64,000 bases of DNA from CAZQVN01 sp964596775 (lineage in GTDB: Bacteria; Eisenbacteria; RBG-16-71-46; JABDJR01; JAWXBZ01), in assembly GCA_964596775.1 (NCBI GenBank), contig CAZQVN010000003.1, forward strand, positions 1 through 64,000, read 5' to 3'. Position 1 is the stretch's first letter; the number at the start of each line of letters is the position of its first letter. Positions 25,984-35,454 of the stretch are shown piece by piece. The notes beneath the pieces were generated by a model, which did not search any database, was not told the DNA's origin, and saw only the letters and a program-made list of their open reading frames with translations. A program made the position numbers and the translations under genes.

Positions 25984-26017
25984 AAAAAAAGACTCGCCCG
26001 CTCAACAAGCGGGCGAG
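25984..26017 (-). terminator. intrinsic terminator of cspA
   Basis: On the minus strand a perfect 10-bp GC-rich stem (25993-26002 with 26008-26017) and a five-base loop are followed by TC and seven Ts (25984-25990). It lies about 40 bases beyond the cspA stop, and separates cspA from secA. Confidence 0.9.
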
Positions 26018-26059
26018 AGCTCCGTAACCTTTTGATGCTGGGTATGTTAGGCAGTACAC

Positions 26060-26263
26060 TTAAAGTTTGATGACGTTGGCCGCCTGCAGTCCCTTGTCCC
26101 CTTCCTGGACATCGAACTCGACGCGCTCTCCTTCCAGAAGTGTTCGGTATCCATCTCCCTGAATCGCGGAAAAATGGACGAAAACTTCCGGGCCCTCCTC
26201 CGGTGCGATAAAGCCATAACCCTTGTTCTCGTTAAACCACTTTACTTTACCGAGCGTGGACAT
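26060..26263 (-). CDS. cspA: cold shock protein, CspA family
   Basis: A 67-residue single cold-shock domain that binds single-stranded RNA and DNA and melts RNA structure. Both RNA-binding motifs are intact: KGYGFI (RNP1) and VFVHFSAI (RNP2). The start has a strong AGGAGG ribosome site. The gene is monocistronic, with its own promoter upstream and a strong intrinsic terminator downstream. CspA-family proteins may be cold-induced or constitutive; the leader here is short (about 40 nucleotides), unlike the long thermosensing leader of E. coli cspA. Confidence 0.95.
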   Translation of the reverse strand: MSTLGKVKWFNENKGYGFIAPEEGPEVFVHFSAIQGDGYRTLLEGERVEFDVQEGDKGLQAANVIKL

Positions 26264-26281
26264 TGGAATGATCCTCCTCTA

Positions 26282-26302
26282 CCCGGGTCACACGCGCCCG
26301 GG
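26282..26302 (-). other. hairpin at the 5' end of the cspA leader
   Basis: Two CCCGGG blocks (26282-26287 and 26297-26302) can pair across a nine-base loop. The hairpin would begin within two or three bases of the predicted transcription start, so it could stabilise the message. Confidence 0.4.
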
Positions 26303-26310
26303 GCAAGTTC

Positions 26311-26339
26311 ACTCTAAAATCGTGCCGCTATAATGTCAA
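26311..26339 (-). promoter_or_regulatory. sigma70 promoter of cspA
   Basis: On the minus strand a perfect -35 TTGACA (26334-26339) is separated by 17 bases from TAGAGT (26311-26316). The predicted start near 26304 gives a leader of about 40 nucleotides. Confidence 0.75.
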
Positions 26340-26456
26340 GAAAACGTGTCGGGGAATCGCAATCCGGTCCCGTTCAGCGCGGTTTCGGGGCCACGGATTT
26401 CGGATCCGATCGGCCCGGCGCACGTTTCGGAGCGGCGGATTCGTGATCCCGTCGGC

Positions 26457-28550
26457 TCACCGCAGCTTCAGGGCGATGATCCGGCCATCGTGAGCGCCGA
26501 CATAGAGCGAATCGCCCGCCAGGGACGGGGAGGACGCCATGGGGGCATCGATGGGAAACCGCCCGACGAGGCTTCCGTCCGTGCCCAGAGCATGGATGTA
26601 CCCGTCGTGCGACGAAAAGAGCAGCACACCCTCCTCGACGATCGGCGTGGACTTCACGGCGGCGCCGGCCCGATATGTCCAGGCCACGTTTCCGGTCCGG
26701 ACATGGATCGCCGACAGCACGCCCGCGTCGTTGCCGATGACGCCCAGCGAGTCGACGATGACGGCTCCTCCCCCCACCGATTTTCCCGTCGGGGTTTTCC
26801 AGCGCAGCTTTCCGGAGGTTGCGTCGACGCCGTAGACATTTCCGTCCTCGCATCCGAACACGACGGTTCCGAGGCCGACCGCCGGGGCCGAGTAGATTTC
26901 TCCCCCGCTCCGGAACGTCCACGCGACGCTCCCCCACTTCGCGTTGACCGATGTGACGTTGCCGTCCAGCGCCGCCGCGTAGATGTAGGTGTCGTCGAGG
27001 GCCGGGGTCGCCCAGAGCTGTGCTCCGAGGCGTCTCTTCCAGACCGGCTCCCCCGTGGAGCGGTCGAGGGAGTAGAGCGTGCGGTCGTAGGACGCCGCGA
27101 TGATCCGCCCGTCCGCGTCGATCTGCGGCGAGGCCATGATGCGCCCCGCCGTTTCCTGTTCCCATACGGGCGTGCCCGTGCGGACATCGAGGGCGCGGAC
27201 GATCCCGTCGAAACCGCCGAGGAAAGCGGTCGAATCCAGGACGGCCGCGGTTCCGCCGAAGCCCTTCGCGGCGACCCGGCTCCACGCGATCTCCCCGGTG
27301 ACGGCATCGAGACCGTAGATCCTGCCGTCCCGGCAGCCGGCAATCAGCAGGTCGCCGGAGCGCACGGGAGAACCCGTTACGGCGGCGGGCAGCCGGGCCT
27401 CCCAGAGGATCCCCGGACCTTCCTGGACCGCGCCGGACACTTCCGGTTCTCCGACGGGGCTGCCCTCGCCGGCGTGTTCCGCGGCCGGAGGGTCCGCGGT
27501 CGTTGCCGCCTCCCCCGCAGCCGCCGGGTCCCTTGCGGAACGCCGGACGGCCGGCCGGACGAACAGGACGTAGCCGGCGAGAAGCAGCACGGCCGCGGCC
27601 ACGAGCCCCCAGGAAAGCCGGGACGATCGGGCCGCGCCCCGGACGTACCCGTCACGATCCGTCCGGCGCGGCGCGAGCGGAACGTCCTCAGGTGGAGGCG
27701 GCTGCGGGGTGGTTCCGGCACCGGTCGCCGGAGGCGGCTCGGGAGAAACGGCCGGTTCGTCCTTCATCCACTCCGGGAAAACCACCCGGATCGGCGCGCC
27801 CGGTGCCGGCTCGTCCCGGGCGTCGGGAGGGGCGGCGGGAGCGGCCGGAGGAGACTCGCGGAATTCCCCGGGCGGAGGTTTCGATCCGGGCGACGGTTCT
27901 GTTTCGGCCGGCGCCGGAGTCCGGGTTGCGGCCGGGCGGCTCGACCCGGCCGACCGCCCTCCGGCATTTCCGGACGGTCCCTGGACGGCGGCCTGCGCCT
28001 CTCCGGCGAGGACGCTCACGATCAGCGCGCCGTCCGCCGTCCCTCCCCGCTCGAGTCGCTCGACGACGTCGGAAGGCGCGAGCCCTTCCGCGGCTTCGGG
28101 AGGAACGCGCCCGAGGTAGTAGCGGTCGCCGGGCTCGACGGGGCACAGCGTGATCACCCCGGGTTTTGGCGCCTCGTTTTCCCAGCGGCGGCGGGCTCCG
28201 GCCGTCAGCGGAAGGACCCGCGTCCTTCCATCGACGAGAAACGCAATCCGTTGCGGCGACGTCACGAGGACGCCGTACTCGAGCGGCGTGCGTCCGGCCG
28301 CGGCCGCGCGCCGGACCTCGCCGATCAGCTCCGCGGGTTCGGGATCGCGCGCCGCCTTGAACGCGGCGACGATGCGCCGGGCCACGTCCTGCGCGTCACG
28401 GCGCGCCGTCGCACCCGCCTCCCCCGGGGGGGTCGCCGCGGGGCCGAGAATGAGAAAGACGCCCCGATGGCGGGGTTCGCCGCCGATCTCGAAGAACGTG
28501 ATCCAGCCGGACTCCGGCCCGGGCCGGACGGTGTAGCAGGTGACCGCCAT
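26457..28550 (-). CDS. membrane protein with PP2C-like N-domain and PQQ-type propeller
   Basis: A 697-residue protein with three parts. Residues 1-185 resemble a degenerate PPM/PP2C phosphatase: LVDGRTRVLPLT and PGDRYYLGRVPPEAAEGLA occupy the places of the usual GDSR..LT and GDR..LCSDGL blocks, but the metal-binding aspartates are missing. A proline-rich linker follows, then one transmembrane helix (313-332). The remainder is a periplasmic propeller of about seven PQQ-like repeats (GRIYGLDAVTGEIAWSRV, GIVRALDVRTGTPVWEQ, GNVYGVDATSGKLRWK). It starts two bases after nothing but the transglycosylase stop at 28553, so it is the last gene of the M6-SLT unit. A sensor or scaffold linking the cytosol to the envelope is a guess. 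Confidence 0.75.
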   Translation of the reverse strand: MAVTCYTVRPGPESGWITFFEIGGEPRHRGVFLILGPAATPPGEAGATARRDAQDVARRIVAAFKAARDPEPAELIGEVRRAAAAGRTPLEYGVLVTSPQRIAFLVDGRTRVLPLTAGARRRWENEAPKPGVITLCPVEPGDRYYLGRVPPEAAEGLAPSDVVERLERGGTADGALIVSVLAGEAQAAVQGPSGNAGGRSAGSSRPAATRTPAPAETEPSPGSKPPPGEFRESPPAAPAAPPDARDEPAPGAPIRVVFPEWMKDEPAVSPEPPPATGAGTTPQPPPPEDVPLAPRRTDRDGYVRGAARSSRLSWGLVAAAVLLLAGYVLFVRPAVRRSARDPAAAGEAATTADPPAAEHAGEGSPVGEPEVSGAVQEGPGILWEARLPAAVTGSPVRSGDLLIAGCRDGRIYGLDAVTGEIAWSRVAAKGFGGTAAVLDSTAFLGGFDGIVRALDVRTGTPVWEQETAGRIMASPQIDADGRIIAASYDRTLYSLDRSTGEPVWKRRLGAQLWATPALDDTYIYAAALDGNVTSVNAKWGSVAWTFRSGGEIYSAPAVGLGTVVFGCEDGNVYGVDATSGKLRWKTPTGKSVGGGAVIVDSLGVIGNDAGVLSAIHVRTGNVAWTYRAGAAVKSTPIVEEGVLLFSSHDGYIHALGTDGSLVGRFPIDAPMASSPSLAGDSLYVGAHDGRIIALKLR

Positions 28551-28552
28551 CC

Positions 28553-30889
28553 TCAGCGCACCGCGGCGCGCGGGTTGTAGAACAGGTGGAACGTCTGGCG
28601 GTTGTATTCCACGCGCCGGACGTAGTCGCGCGTTTCCGAATAGTCGATCAGCTCACGGTAGAGATCCGGATCGTACTCGTCGAGCAGGCCGGCCCATTCC
28701 CGAGCCTTCCCTTCGCCGGCGTTGTAGGCGGAGAGCGCCACCTCGATGCGGTTGTCGAACTCCTCCAGCTTGTCGCGGAGATAGGTCGTTCCGTAGCGGA
28801 CGGAGACGTCCGGCCGGAACAGGTCGTCCAGTGAGGGGGCGGGGTCGCCGAGGGACCTGGCCACGCGCTGCGCCGTCGGATGCATGAGCTGCATGAGGCC
28901 GCGGGCGCCGGCGCGGGACACCGCCCTCGGGTCGAACAGGCTTTCCTGGCGGATCAGCGCCGCCACGAGCATCGGATCGAGGCCGTGCCGCTCGGACGCC
29001 GGGCCGACCAGGTCATAGAAGCCCGGCGCGTACACGTAGCGCCACAGTCTGGCGCGCACCGGCGCCGCACTCTCCTTTGCGAGCGCCCGCCGGGCCGTGG
29101 TCATCGCGTAGAGATACATGTCCAGCCGGGCGGCCAGCGACGCCGTGACGTCGAGAATCGTCGGGTCGTCTTCCGAGAAGCGGATCGCCTGGTTCAGTTC
29201 GTCGATGGCGTCCTTCGTGAACCCGGCCCGGGCGAGGGCCACCCCTCGACGGAAATGACTCTGCGGACGGAACGGAATGTCGGGGAGCCCGGCAGGCTCG
29301 AGTTCGTTGCGCTTCGGATCGAAAACCGGCGTCGGAAACCAGTAGGACGCCGTGTCCTGCGGCGACAGCGTGGCCAGGAGATGCCGGACCCGGTAGCCGT
29401 ACAGGCCGTCCGGAAGATCGTGGACCAGCGCGGCGCGCAGCGCGGCACGGGCGTTCGCGGAGTCGCCCCGCGCCAGGGATGCCCGGGCGATCCAGTACCC
29501 GGCTTCCTCGCGCTCGGAGGTTCGGTTGGCGCGGCGGCGCAGTTCCTCGAAATCACCCTGGGCCGCCTCCGGCTGTTTCCGGATCATCCGGACGACGCCG
29601 CGGAGTTCCAGCGCATTGAGTATGTCCTCGCCGTACGGAAACTTTTCGATGTAGACGGACAGCGCCGCCTCGCAGTCCGCGAACCGCCCCAGCGCCTTGT
29701 ACTCCCGTGCGAGTTCCCATCCCCCCCGGGCCGCGTATTCCCCGGACGTCGAATCCGCGCGAAGCTGACCGTAGGTGCGCTCCATCTCCGGAATGCGCCC
29801 GGCGTTTCTCAGATTCCGTCCGAGTCCGAGACGGGCGCGTCCGCGGTCGCGCGGGTCGGTGGCCCTCCTGAGCATGGCCGTGTACGTCTGGCCGGAGAGG
29901 TCCCACTTCTTCTGGCTGTAGAAATGGAGCGCCTCGTCTTCGATCGCGGCGACCCCCTCGGCTCCCGTGGTCACGCCGCGGAGGAGCCGCAGTCCCTTCT
30001 CGTGGTTCCCGCCCTTGAGAAATACCGCCGCGCCGAGACGTGTTTCCGAGTCGGTGATCGTCGATCCGGCGATCGCGGTGAATTCGTTCCACCCTTCGCG
30101 GGCCTGTGCGGACGAGGTCGCGCCGCGGAACAGTTCGAGGTAGGCCGCCCGCGCGGACGAAGCCTGGCCGGCCGCCCGGTAGGCCCTGGCCAGGAGCAGG
30201 AGGCTGCGCGCCTTCGCGTCGCCGGTCAGCGACGCGCCGGTCAGCCCGACCGCGGCGGTGAGTGCGGCGTCCGTCCGTCCGGCCCGCAGGTCCGCCTCGG
30301 CGAGCCACAGGCGTGTTTCGTCGGTGCGCGCTCCCGGCGGCTCGTGGGCCAGGGCGGTTTCCAGCGCCTTCCGGGCGCCGGCGGTGTCCCCGGTGGCGGC
30401 AAGGAGCAAACCCAGCCGGTAACCGGCCAGCCCCCGGGCGGGAAATGCCGGATCGTCCGCCGCGCGGCGGAACTCCGCGGCGGCGTCCGACTTCCGACCC
30501 GCCGCTTCGGCGAGATCACCGGAGAGGAACCGCAGGAGCCCGTGGTCGGGGTCCGCCGCCGGCAGGCGGGACAGCAGCGGCGTGATGGCGCGCCGGACGA
30601 GATCCTCCCTGCCCCGGCGCCGCGCCAGGAGAAGAGACTCCACGTGCGGCCGGGGAGAAGCGATGTCTCCGCCCTGCCGCGCCCAGTCGTCGAGGGCCTG
30701 AAACAGCTGGTCCTCGGCCGTCCGCCGCCGGGCCGACGCGGTGGTGATGTCCGCGCGGTCGCCGACGTTGAACGCGCGCCACGAATCGGTCTCGGCGGTC
30801 CTGTACGTTTCGAACCGCGCCGGCACGTTCGCGTCGGCCGGTCCGGCGACCAGGAACAGTGCGAGACCGATCGCGGCAATGAGCGTCAA
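28553..30889 (-). CDS. soluble lytic murein transglycosylase (Slt-like)
   Basis: A 778-residue periplasmic enzyme predicted to cleave the MurNAc-GlcNAc bond with anhydro-MurNAc formation. A long helical, TPR-like N-terminal superhelix (about residues 50-600) precedes the catalytic domain, where the Glu is in ALIRQESLFDP, followed by GARGLMQLMHPTA and YLRDKLEEF..ALSAYNAGEG. I start it at the TTG at 30889: this makes a signal peptide (LIAAIGLALFLVAGPADA) and a TTGA overlap with the stop of the M6 protease. The frame is open upstream within that gene, so the exact start is uncertain. Residue pattern and length match the Slt70 family. Confidence 0.85.
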   Translation of the reverse strand: MTLIAAIGLALFLVAGPADANVPARFETYRTAETDSWRAFNVGDRADITTASARRRTAEDQLFQALDDWARQGGDIASPRPHVESLLLARRRGREDLVRRAITPLLSRLPAADPDHGLLRFLSGDLAEAAGRKSDAAAEFRRAADDPAFPARGLAGYRLGLLLAATGDTAGARKALETALAHEPPGARTDETRLWLAEADLRAGRTDAALTAAVGLTGASLTGDAKARSLLLLARAYRAAGQASSARAAYLELFRGATSSAQAREGWNEFTAIAGSTITDSETRLGAAVFLKGGNHEKGLRLLRGVTTGAEGVAAIEDEALHFYSQKKWDLSGQTYTAMLRRATDPRDRGRARLGLGRNLRNAGRIPEMERTYGQLRADSTSGEYAARGGWELAREYKALGRFADCEAALSVYIEKFPYGEDILNALELRGVVRMIRKQPEAAQGDFEELRRRANRTSEREEAGYWIARASLARGDSANARAALRAALVHDLPDGLYGYRVRHLLATLSPQDTASYWFPTPVFDPKRNELEPAGLPDIPFRPQSHFRRGVALARAGFTKDAIDELNQAIRFSEDDPTILDVTASLAARLDMYLYAMTTARRALAKESAAPVRARLWRYVYAPGFYDLVGPASERHGLDPMLVAALIRQESLFDPRAVSRAGARGLMQLMHPTAQRVARSLGDPAPSLDDLFRPDVSVRYGTTYLRDKLEEFDNRIEVALSAYNAGEGKAREWAGLLDEYDPDLYRELIDYSETRDYVRRVEYNRQTFHLFYNPRAAVR

Positions 30890-33816
30890 GGCGTCACGAC
30901 GATCCGTCGCGAGCGATCCCCGTATCCTTCGATTTTCAGGCGTGCCCAATAGACTCCTCCCCTCAATCCCCCGGAGCTCGAAGCCCCGATCCACCGTGTG
31001 CGAAAGGACCCCGGAACGGCGGTGCCACCGGCAAGCCGGGCCACGAGGCGTCCCTGGACGTCCACGATATCCAGTTCGTACGCGCGCCCTTCCGCGCCCC
31101 GCGGAAGAACGTATTCGATCGTCAGCGGCGGTCCCGACGGATCATACGGCGCCGGGTAGGGCCGTTCGAGCCGCGGAGCCGCGCCCGCGCCGATCACCGT
31201 GACCACCTGCGACCGGAACGTCAGTCCCGCCCCGTCCTCCGTGACCAGGCGGGCCTCATAAACATATCGACCCGGCGGCGGTTCGTCCGCAAGTTGAAAA
31301 ACAGCGGATCCACCTGTGAAAACACGGAGCGGAACCGCGCGGGAGTCGGGCGCATCCGTCCGGCGGAGTACTTCGAGCGTCAGCCCGTTCCGTTCGCCGT
31401 CGATGACCAGACTCAGCTGAACGCGGTCTCCTTCCGGAACGGTGGCCTCGATCGTGACCCGGCTCGGCGCCGTTTCCACGGCAACGTCGTCGATGGCCCA
31501 TCCGCCCTGCTTCTGTTCCGCGACCGGGGCGGAAAACGCGTCCGAGGCAAACCGGAAACGGATCCGGGCCGAGCGGCCGGCCCAGCGGGCCAGGTCGATC
31601 GCCTCGCGACGGAACCCGCGCGTGTTTCCGGAATAGACGCCGCGGCCGAAGAGGACGTTGCCGCCTCCCTGCTCGACGCGGAACGGGTAGCCCCCCTCGG
31701 GTACCAGATCCGTCCAGCCTCCGCCGTCCAGCGCGATCTCGATGAGCCCGCCGTCCCACGCCCGCCCCGTGGACAGGCTCTCCGCTTCGAGCGCGTGATG
31801 AAACACCAGTTGGCCGCCGGAGGGAATCCGGAACGGTGGCGATGTGAGAACGGCGTCCAGCCGGAACTCGTAGGGAGCCTGCGTGGCGCTCCCGATGAAA
31901 AAGGACGAGGGCGCGGAGCGGAACCGGCTATCGGTGAGCGTCCACGCCGTGAACGTGAACGCGGAGAGCGATTCCGTCGACCACCCCGCGGCGGGTGCGC
32001 TGAAGTCCGCGGACAGCCCCTCTTCGGCGCCGAGCGACACGAGGAGGCTGTCCTCGGCAACGATCGTGGGGCAGAGAGGGCACTCGGAAAAGGCGAAGAT
32101 GCTGTTGAACCAGGCGGCCGGCGGGGGCGACGCGTCCTCGACCCGGAAGAGAAAAGCGCCGGTGAAGTTCCGTTCCTCGTCCTTTCCGATCGGCCCGATC
32201 GGCAGGACGCCCCGTTCCATGGTGACGAAGTTCGACTTCGGCGAGAGGACGAGCGCGAGGTTGTCGCTGGACAGCGTGCGCCCGAGGTTTCGGACGGTCA
32301 CGTCGATCGCTCCTCGTTCTCCCGCCGTGAAGTAGCCGTCGAGGTTCCCCTCCGTTTCCCGCACGGCGATCCCGGTGATGACCGGGCGGGCGACCGCGCC
32401 GACGGTCACGTCCATCGTCCAGCCCCCGCCCCCGGGGCGGATGTTCTCGATGCGGACGCGCGAGTCCGTACCGGAGTTCGAGCGGCTCGACGGATCGCTG
32501 GTCGGGGAAAACTCCTCGTTGCGCGGAAAGAGCGACGGGTAGGGATCGGACTGGTCCCCGCGGTTTCCGCCGATCCGGCCCAGGTCGTTGCGTCCGTCCG
32601 CCTGGATCACCCGGACCTTGTAGCGACCGGCGGAGTTCGCGGGAACGCTCTCGTCCACGTGATAGATGACGACCCCCTCTCCCGGCAGCCAGGCGTCGAA
32701 ACCGGTGCGGGGTCGCGGTTCGAGGAGAAAGTACTCGCTCTCGCCCCCGGCGCCCCAGGCCCGGAGGACCGTGTCGGCGGCCCGGGTCAGCGTCACCGGC
32801 ACCCCTCCGTCGGTGGCGTCGAGGCGGAGCACATGCGTGAAACCGAGTTCGTGGCGGCTCCACGCGTCGAGATTGCACGGGTTCCTCCCCCCGTTGAGCA
32901 GGGCGCCCGTGCCCATCAGCGACCAGTCTCCGACGCCGAAGGGGCCGTTCGACCCGTTGAAGGGAGCGGTGTCGTAGAGATCGACGAGGCCGAGAAGATG
33001 GCCGAACTCGTGAGCCACGACGCCGAGGCGGAGCTGCTCGTCGGCGATCGCGTAGTCGAACGCGGCGGCGCCGCCCAGCGGCACCTCGCGGGTGGTGCGG
33101 AACTGGTGGGCGAGAATCCGCCGCCGGTTGTCGCCCGTGCCGAGCGGGACGGACTCGTCCACCCCCTGCCCCGCGTGGATGACGAGGACGCCGTCCACGA
33201 GGCCGTCGCCGTTGTTGTCGAATTGCGCGGCGTCGATCGTCCCGGCGACCTTCTCCAGCGCCTCCTCGACGAGGCGCCGGGCGTTGCGGGGGTAGGCGGC
33301 CGTGGAGAGCCCGCCGGCGTCGCCGGCGTAGTAGGCCATCGTCGAGTCCACCCGGACCCAGCGGGTCACCTGGCCTCTCAGTTCGAAGCGCCCGCCGGAG
33401 TTGGAACGGTAGTAGTCGGCCAGTGTCGGCGTGTTCCCCCCGTCACCGAAGAGAAGCCGGTGCACGTCGGCCGGTGATTGCCGGCCGGCGCCGGCGCGCA
33501 CGTCCGCGAACTCGACAAGGAGGACAAGGAGATTGAATTCGTGCGCCCGCCCGGCCTCGAGCTCGGGAAGGCGGAACGCCCGCGGGGCCGGAACCCCCGC
33601 GAGTCCCGCGGAACGGAGCTCCGCGGCGGCTTCGGCGGTGAGGGCGCGGCCGGGAAGGAACGCCGCGGCCGGGAGCGCCGCGAGGAACAGGCAGAGAGCC
33701 AGGAACGTCGCGGCGCACCGCGCACCGGCGCGCCGCCGGCCCCGATCACTCAAGGGCAGCGGACGGGCGGATGCACTCCGGACGACCGCCGCCGCGCGAC
33801 CCGCGGCCTTCTTCAT
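30886..33816 (-). CDS. secreted M6-family metalloprotease
   Basis: A roughly 976-residue exported protease. After a signal region (TFLALCLFLAALPAAA) comes an immune-inhibitor-A type M6 catalytic domain with the zinc motif HEFGHLLGLVDLYD (starting near residue 269). The region about 500-800 is beta-rich and includes a jelly-roll-like segment (GWAIDDVAVET). The last 90 residues resemble a FlgD-like domain (YELDIVDVQGRLVARL and GGVYWARLKIEG), which serves as a sorting or anchoring module in related phyla. I start at the ATG at 33816 because it leads into the signal peptide; ribosome-site support is poor and the frame opens to 33897. It heads a unit with the transglycosylase and the PQQ protein. 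Confidence 0.85.
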   Translation of the reverse strand: MKKAAGRAAAVVRSASARPLPLSDRGRRRAGARCAATFLALCLFLAALPAAAFLPGRALTAEAAAELRSAGLAGVPAPRAFRLPELEAGRAHEFNLLVLLVEFADVRAGAGRQSPADVHRLLFGDGGNTPTLADYYRSNSGGRFELRGQVTRWVRVDSTMAYYAGDAGGLSTAAYPRNARRLVEEALEKVAGTIDAAQFDNNGDGLVDGVLVIHAGQGVDESVPLGTGDNRRRILAHQFRTTREVPLGGAAAFDYAIADEQLRLGVVAHEFGHLLGLVDLYDTAPFNGSNGPFGVGDWSLMGTGALLNGGRNPCNLDAWSRHELGFTHVLRLDATDGGVPVTLTRAADTVLRAWGAGGESEYFLLEPRPRTGFDAWLPGEGVVIYHVDESVPANSAGRYKVRVIQADGRNDLGRIGGNRGDQSDPYPSLFPRNEEFSPTSDPSSRSNSGTDSRVRIENIRPGGGGWTMDVTVGAVARPVITGIAVRETEGNLDGYFTAGERGAIDVTVRNLGRTLSSDNLALVLSPKSNFVTMERGVLPIGPIGKDEERNFTGAFLFRVEDASPPPAAWFNSIFAFSECPLCPTIVAEDSLLVSLGAEEGLSADFSAPAAGWSTESLSAFTFTAWTLTDSRFRSAPSSFFIGSATQAPYEFRLDAVLTSPPFRIPSGGQLVFHHALEAESLSTGRAWDGGLIEIALDGGGWTDLVPEGGYPFRVEQGGGNVLFGRGVYSGNTRGFRREAIDLARWAGRSARIRFRFASDAFSAPVAEQKQGGWAIDDVAVETAPSRVTIEATVPEGDRVQLSLVIDGERNGLTLEVLRRTDAPDSRAVPLRVFTGGSAVFQLADEPPPGRYVYEARLVTEDGAGLTFRSQVVTVIGAGAAPRLERPYPAPYDPSGPPLTIEYVLPRGAEGRAYELDIVDVQGRLVARLAGGTAVPGSFRTRWIGASSSGGLRGGVYWARLKIEGYGDRSRRIVVTP

Positions 33817-33887
33817 CAAACACCGACAGGACGCAAACACGCACTGCTCCCGACCCAAGCCCTTCCCTGCGCCGGCCCGTCCGCCGT

Positions 33888-35444
33888 TCATTCCCACTCG
33901 ATCGTGGCCGGCGGCTTCGTGGAGATATCATAGACCACGCGGTTCACCCCGCGCACCTCGTTGACGATCCGGTTCGCGATCCTCGACAGCACCGCCTTCG
34001 GGATGTCCGCGAAATCGGCGGTCATGCCGTCCACGCTCGTGACCGCCCGGAGCGCCACGACATTCTCGTACGTGCGGCCGTCCCCCATCACCCCCACGGA
34101 CTGGACGGGGAGAAGCACCGCGAACGCCTGCCATATTTTTTCGTACTGGTTGTTCCTGCGCAGCTCGTCGAGATAGATCGCGTCGGCGGCCCGGACGATC
34201 TCGACGCCGCGCGGCGTGATCGGGCCGAGGATGCGGACGGCGAGCCCCGGGCCCGGAAACGGGTGGCGTCCGACGACCTCCTCGGGAATCCCCAGCCGGC
34301 GCCCGACCTCGCGCACTTCGTCCTTGAACAGTTCGCGGACCGGTTCGATGAGCTTCAGGTTCATCCGTTCCGGCAGGCCGCCCACGTTGTGGTGCGACTT
34401 GATCTTCACCGACGGCCCGCCCACCGACACGCTTTCGATGACGTCGGGATAGAGCGTGCCCTGGGCCAGGAAGTCCGCGCCGCCGAGGCGGCGGGCCTCG
34501 TCCTCGAAGACGCGGATGAACTCCTCGCCGATGATCCGGCGCTTCTGCTCCGGATCGAAGATCCCCTCGAGCTTTCCGAGAAAGCGTTCGCTCGCGTCCA
34601 CGGAGTCGATGTTGAGATGGAACGCGTCGCCGAGGACGCGGTTGACGGTGTCCGCCTCGCCGGCGCGGAGCAGGCCGTGGTCCACGAAGATGCAGGTCAG
34701 GCGGTCACCGAGCGCCCGGTGACAGAGGACCGCCACGACCGAAGAATCGACGCCGCCGGACAGGCCGCAGATCACGCGCCCCTCGGGCGCCTGCTCGCGG
34801 ATCCGCTGGGTGGCCGCCTCGATGAAGTTGTCCATGTTCCACAGTTCGGTGACGCCGCACACTTCGAACACGAAATTGCGGATCAGGGCGCCGCCGTGCT
34901 CGGTGTGCGCCACTTCCGGATGGAACTGGAGACCGTACAGGTTGCGGCCGGGATGCACCGCGGCGGCGACCGGGCAGTCGTCGCTCCGTCCGGCGACCCG
35001 GAATCCCTCGGGCAGGTCGGTGACGCGATCTCCGTGGCTCATCCAGGCCGTGAACGAGGCCGGGAGGTTCCGGAACAGCGGAAGCGAGGGGTCGGTGACC
35101 TCGAACGTGGCCGGTCCGTATTCCCCGCCGCCCTCGGCGCGCACGGAGCCGCCGAGCAGGTGCACGGCGGCCTGGAGCCCGTAGCAGATGCCGAGGATCG
35201 GAACACCGAGGTCGAACAGGCGGCGGTCGGGGACCGGACTCTCCTTCCAGTACACGGAAGCCGGGCCGCCGGACAGGATGATCCCCTTCGGGTTCATCGC
35301 CTTGAGCACCTCGAACGGCAGCGAGTACGGATGGATTTCCGCGTAGACCTTCTGTTCCCGGACCCGCCGGGCGATCAGCTGCGTGAACTGCGACCCGAAA
35401 TCGAGAACGACGATCCGGTCGAACGTGTCGGTGACTCCCGTCAT
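33888..35444 (-). CDS. guaA: GMP synthase (glutamine-hydrolysing)
   Basis: A 518-residue GuaA that converts XMP to GMP. The N-terminal class I amidotransferase has the nucleophile Cys in GICYGLQ and the catalytic HPEVAHTEHG. The ATP-pyrophosphatase domain has SGGVDSSVVA. The C-terminal dimerisation domain ends in the canonical KPPATIEWE. It follows purH by 10 bases on the minus strand, in a purine operon with purC and purN. Confidence 0.97.
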   Translation of the reverse strand: MTGVTDTFDRIVVLDFGSQFTQLIARRVREQKVYAEIHPYSLPFEVLKAMNPKGIILSGGPASVYWKESPVPDRRLFDLGVPILGICYGLQAAVHLLGGSVRAEGGGEYGPATFEVTDPSLPLFRNLPASFTAWMSHGDRVTDLPEGFRVAGRSDDCPVAAAVHPGRNLYGLQFHPEVAHTEHGGALIRNFVFEVCGVTELWNMDNFIEAATQRIREQAPEGRVICGLSGGVDSSVVAVLCHRALGDRLTCIFVDHGLLRAGEADTVNRVLGDAFHLNIDSVDASERFLGKLEGIFDPEQKRRIIGEEFIRVFEDEARRLGGADFLAQGTLYPDVIESVSVGGPSVKIKSHHNVGGLPERMNLKLIEPVRELFKDEVREVGRRLGIPEEVVGRHPFPGPGLAVRILGPITPRGVEIVRAADAIYLDELRRNNQYEKIWQAFAVLLPVQSVGVMGDGRTYENVVALRAVTSVDGMTADFADIPKAVLSRIANRIVNEVRGVNRVVYDISTKPPATIEWE

Positions 35445-35454
35445 GCGCTCCTCG

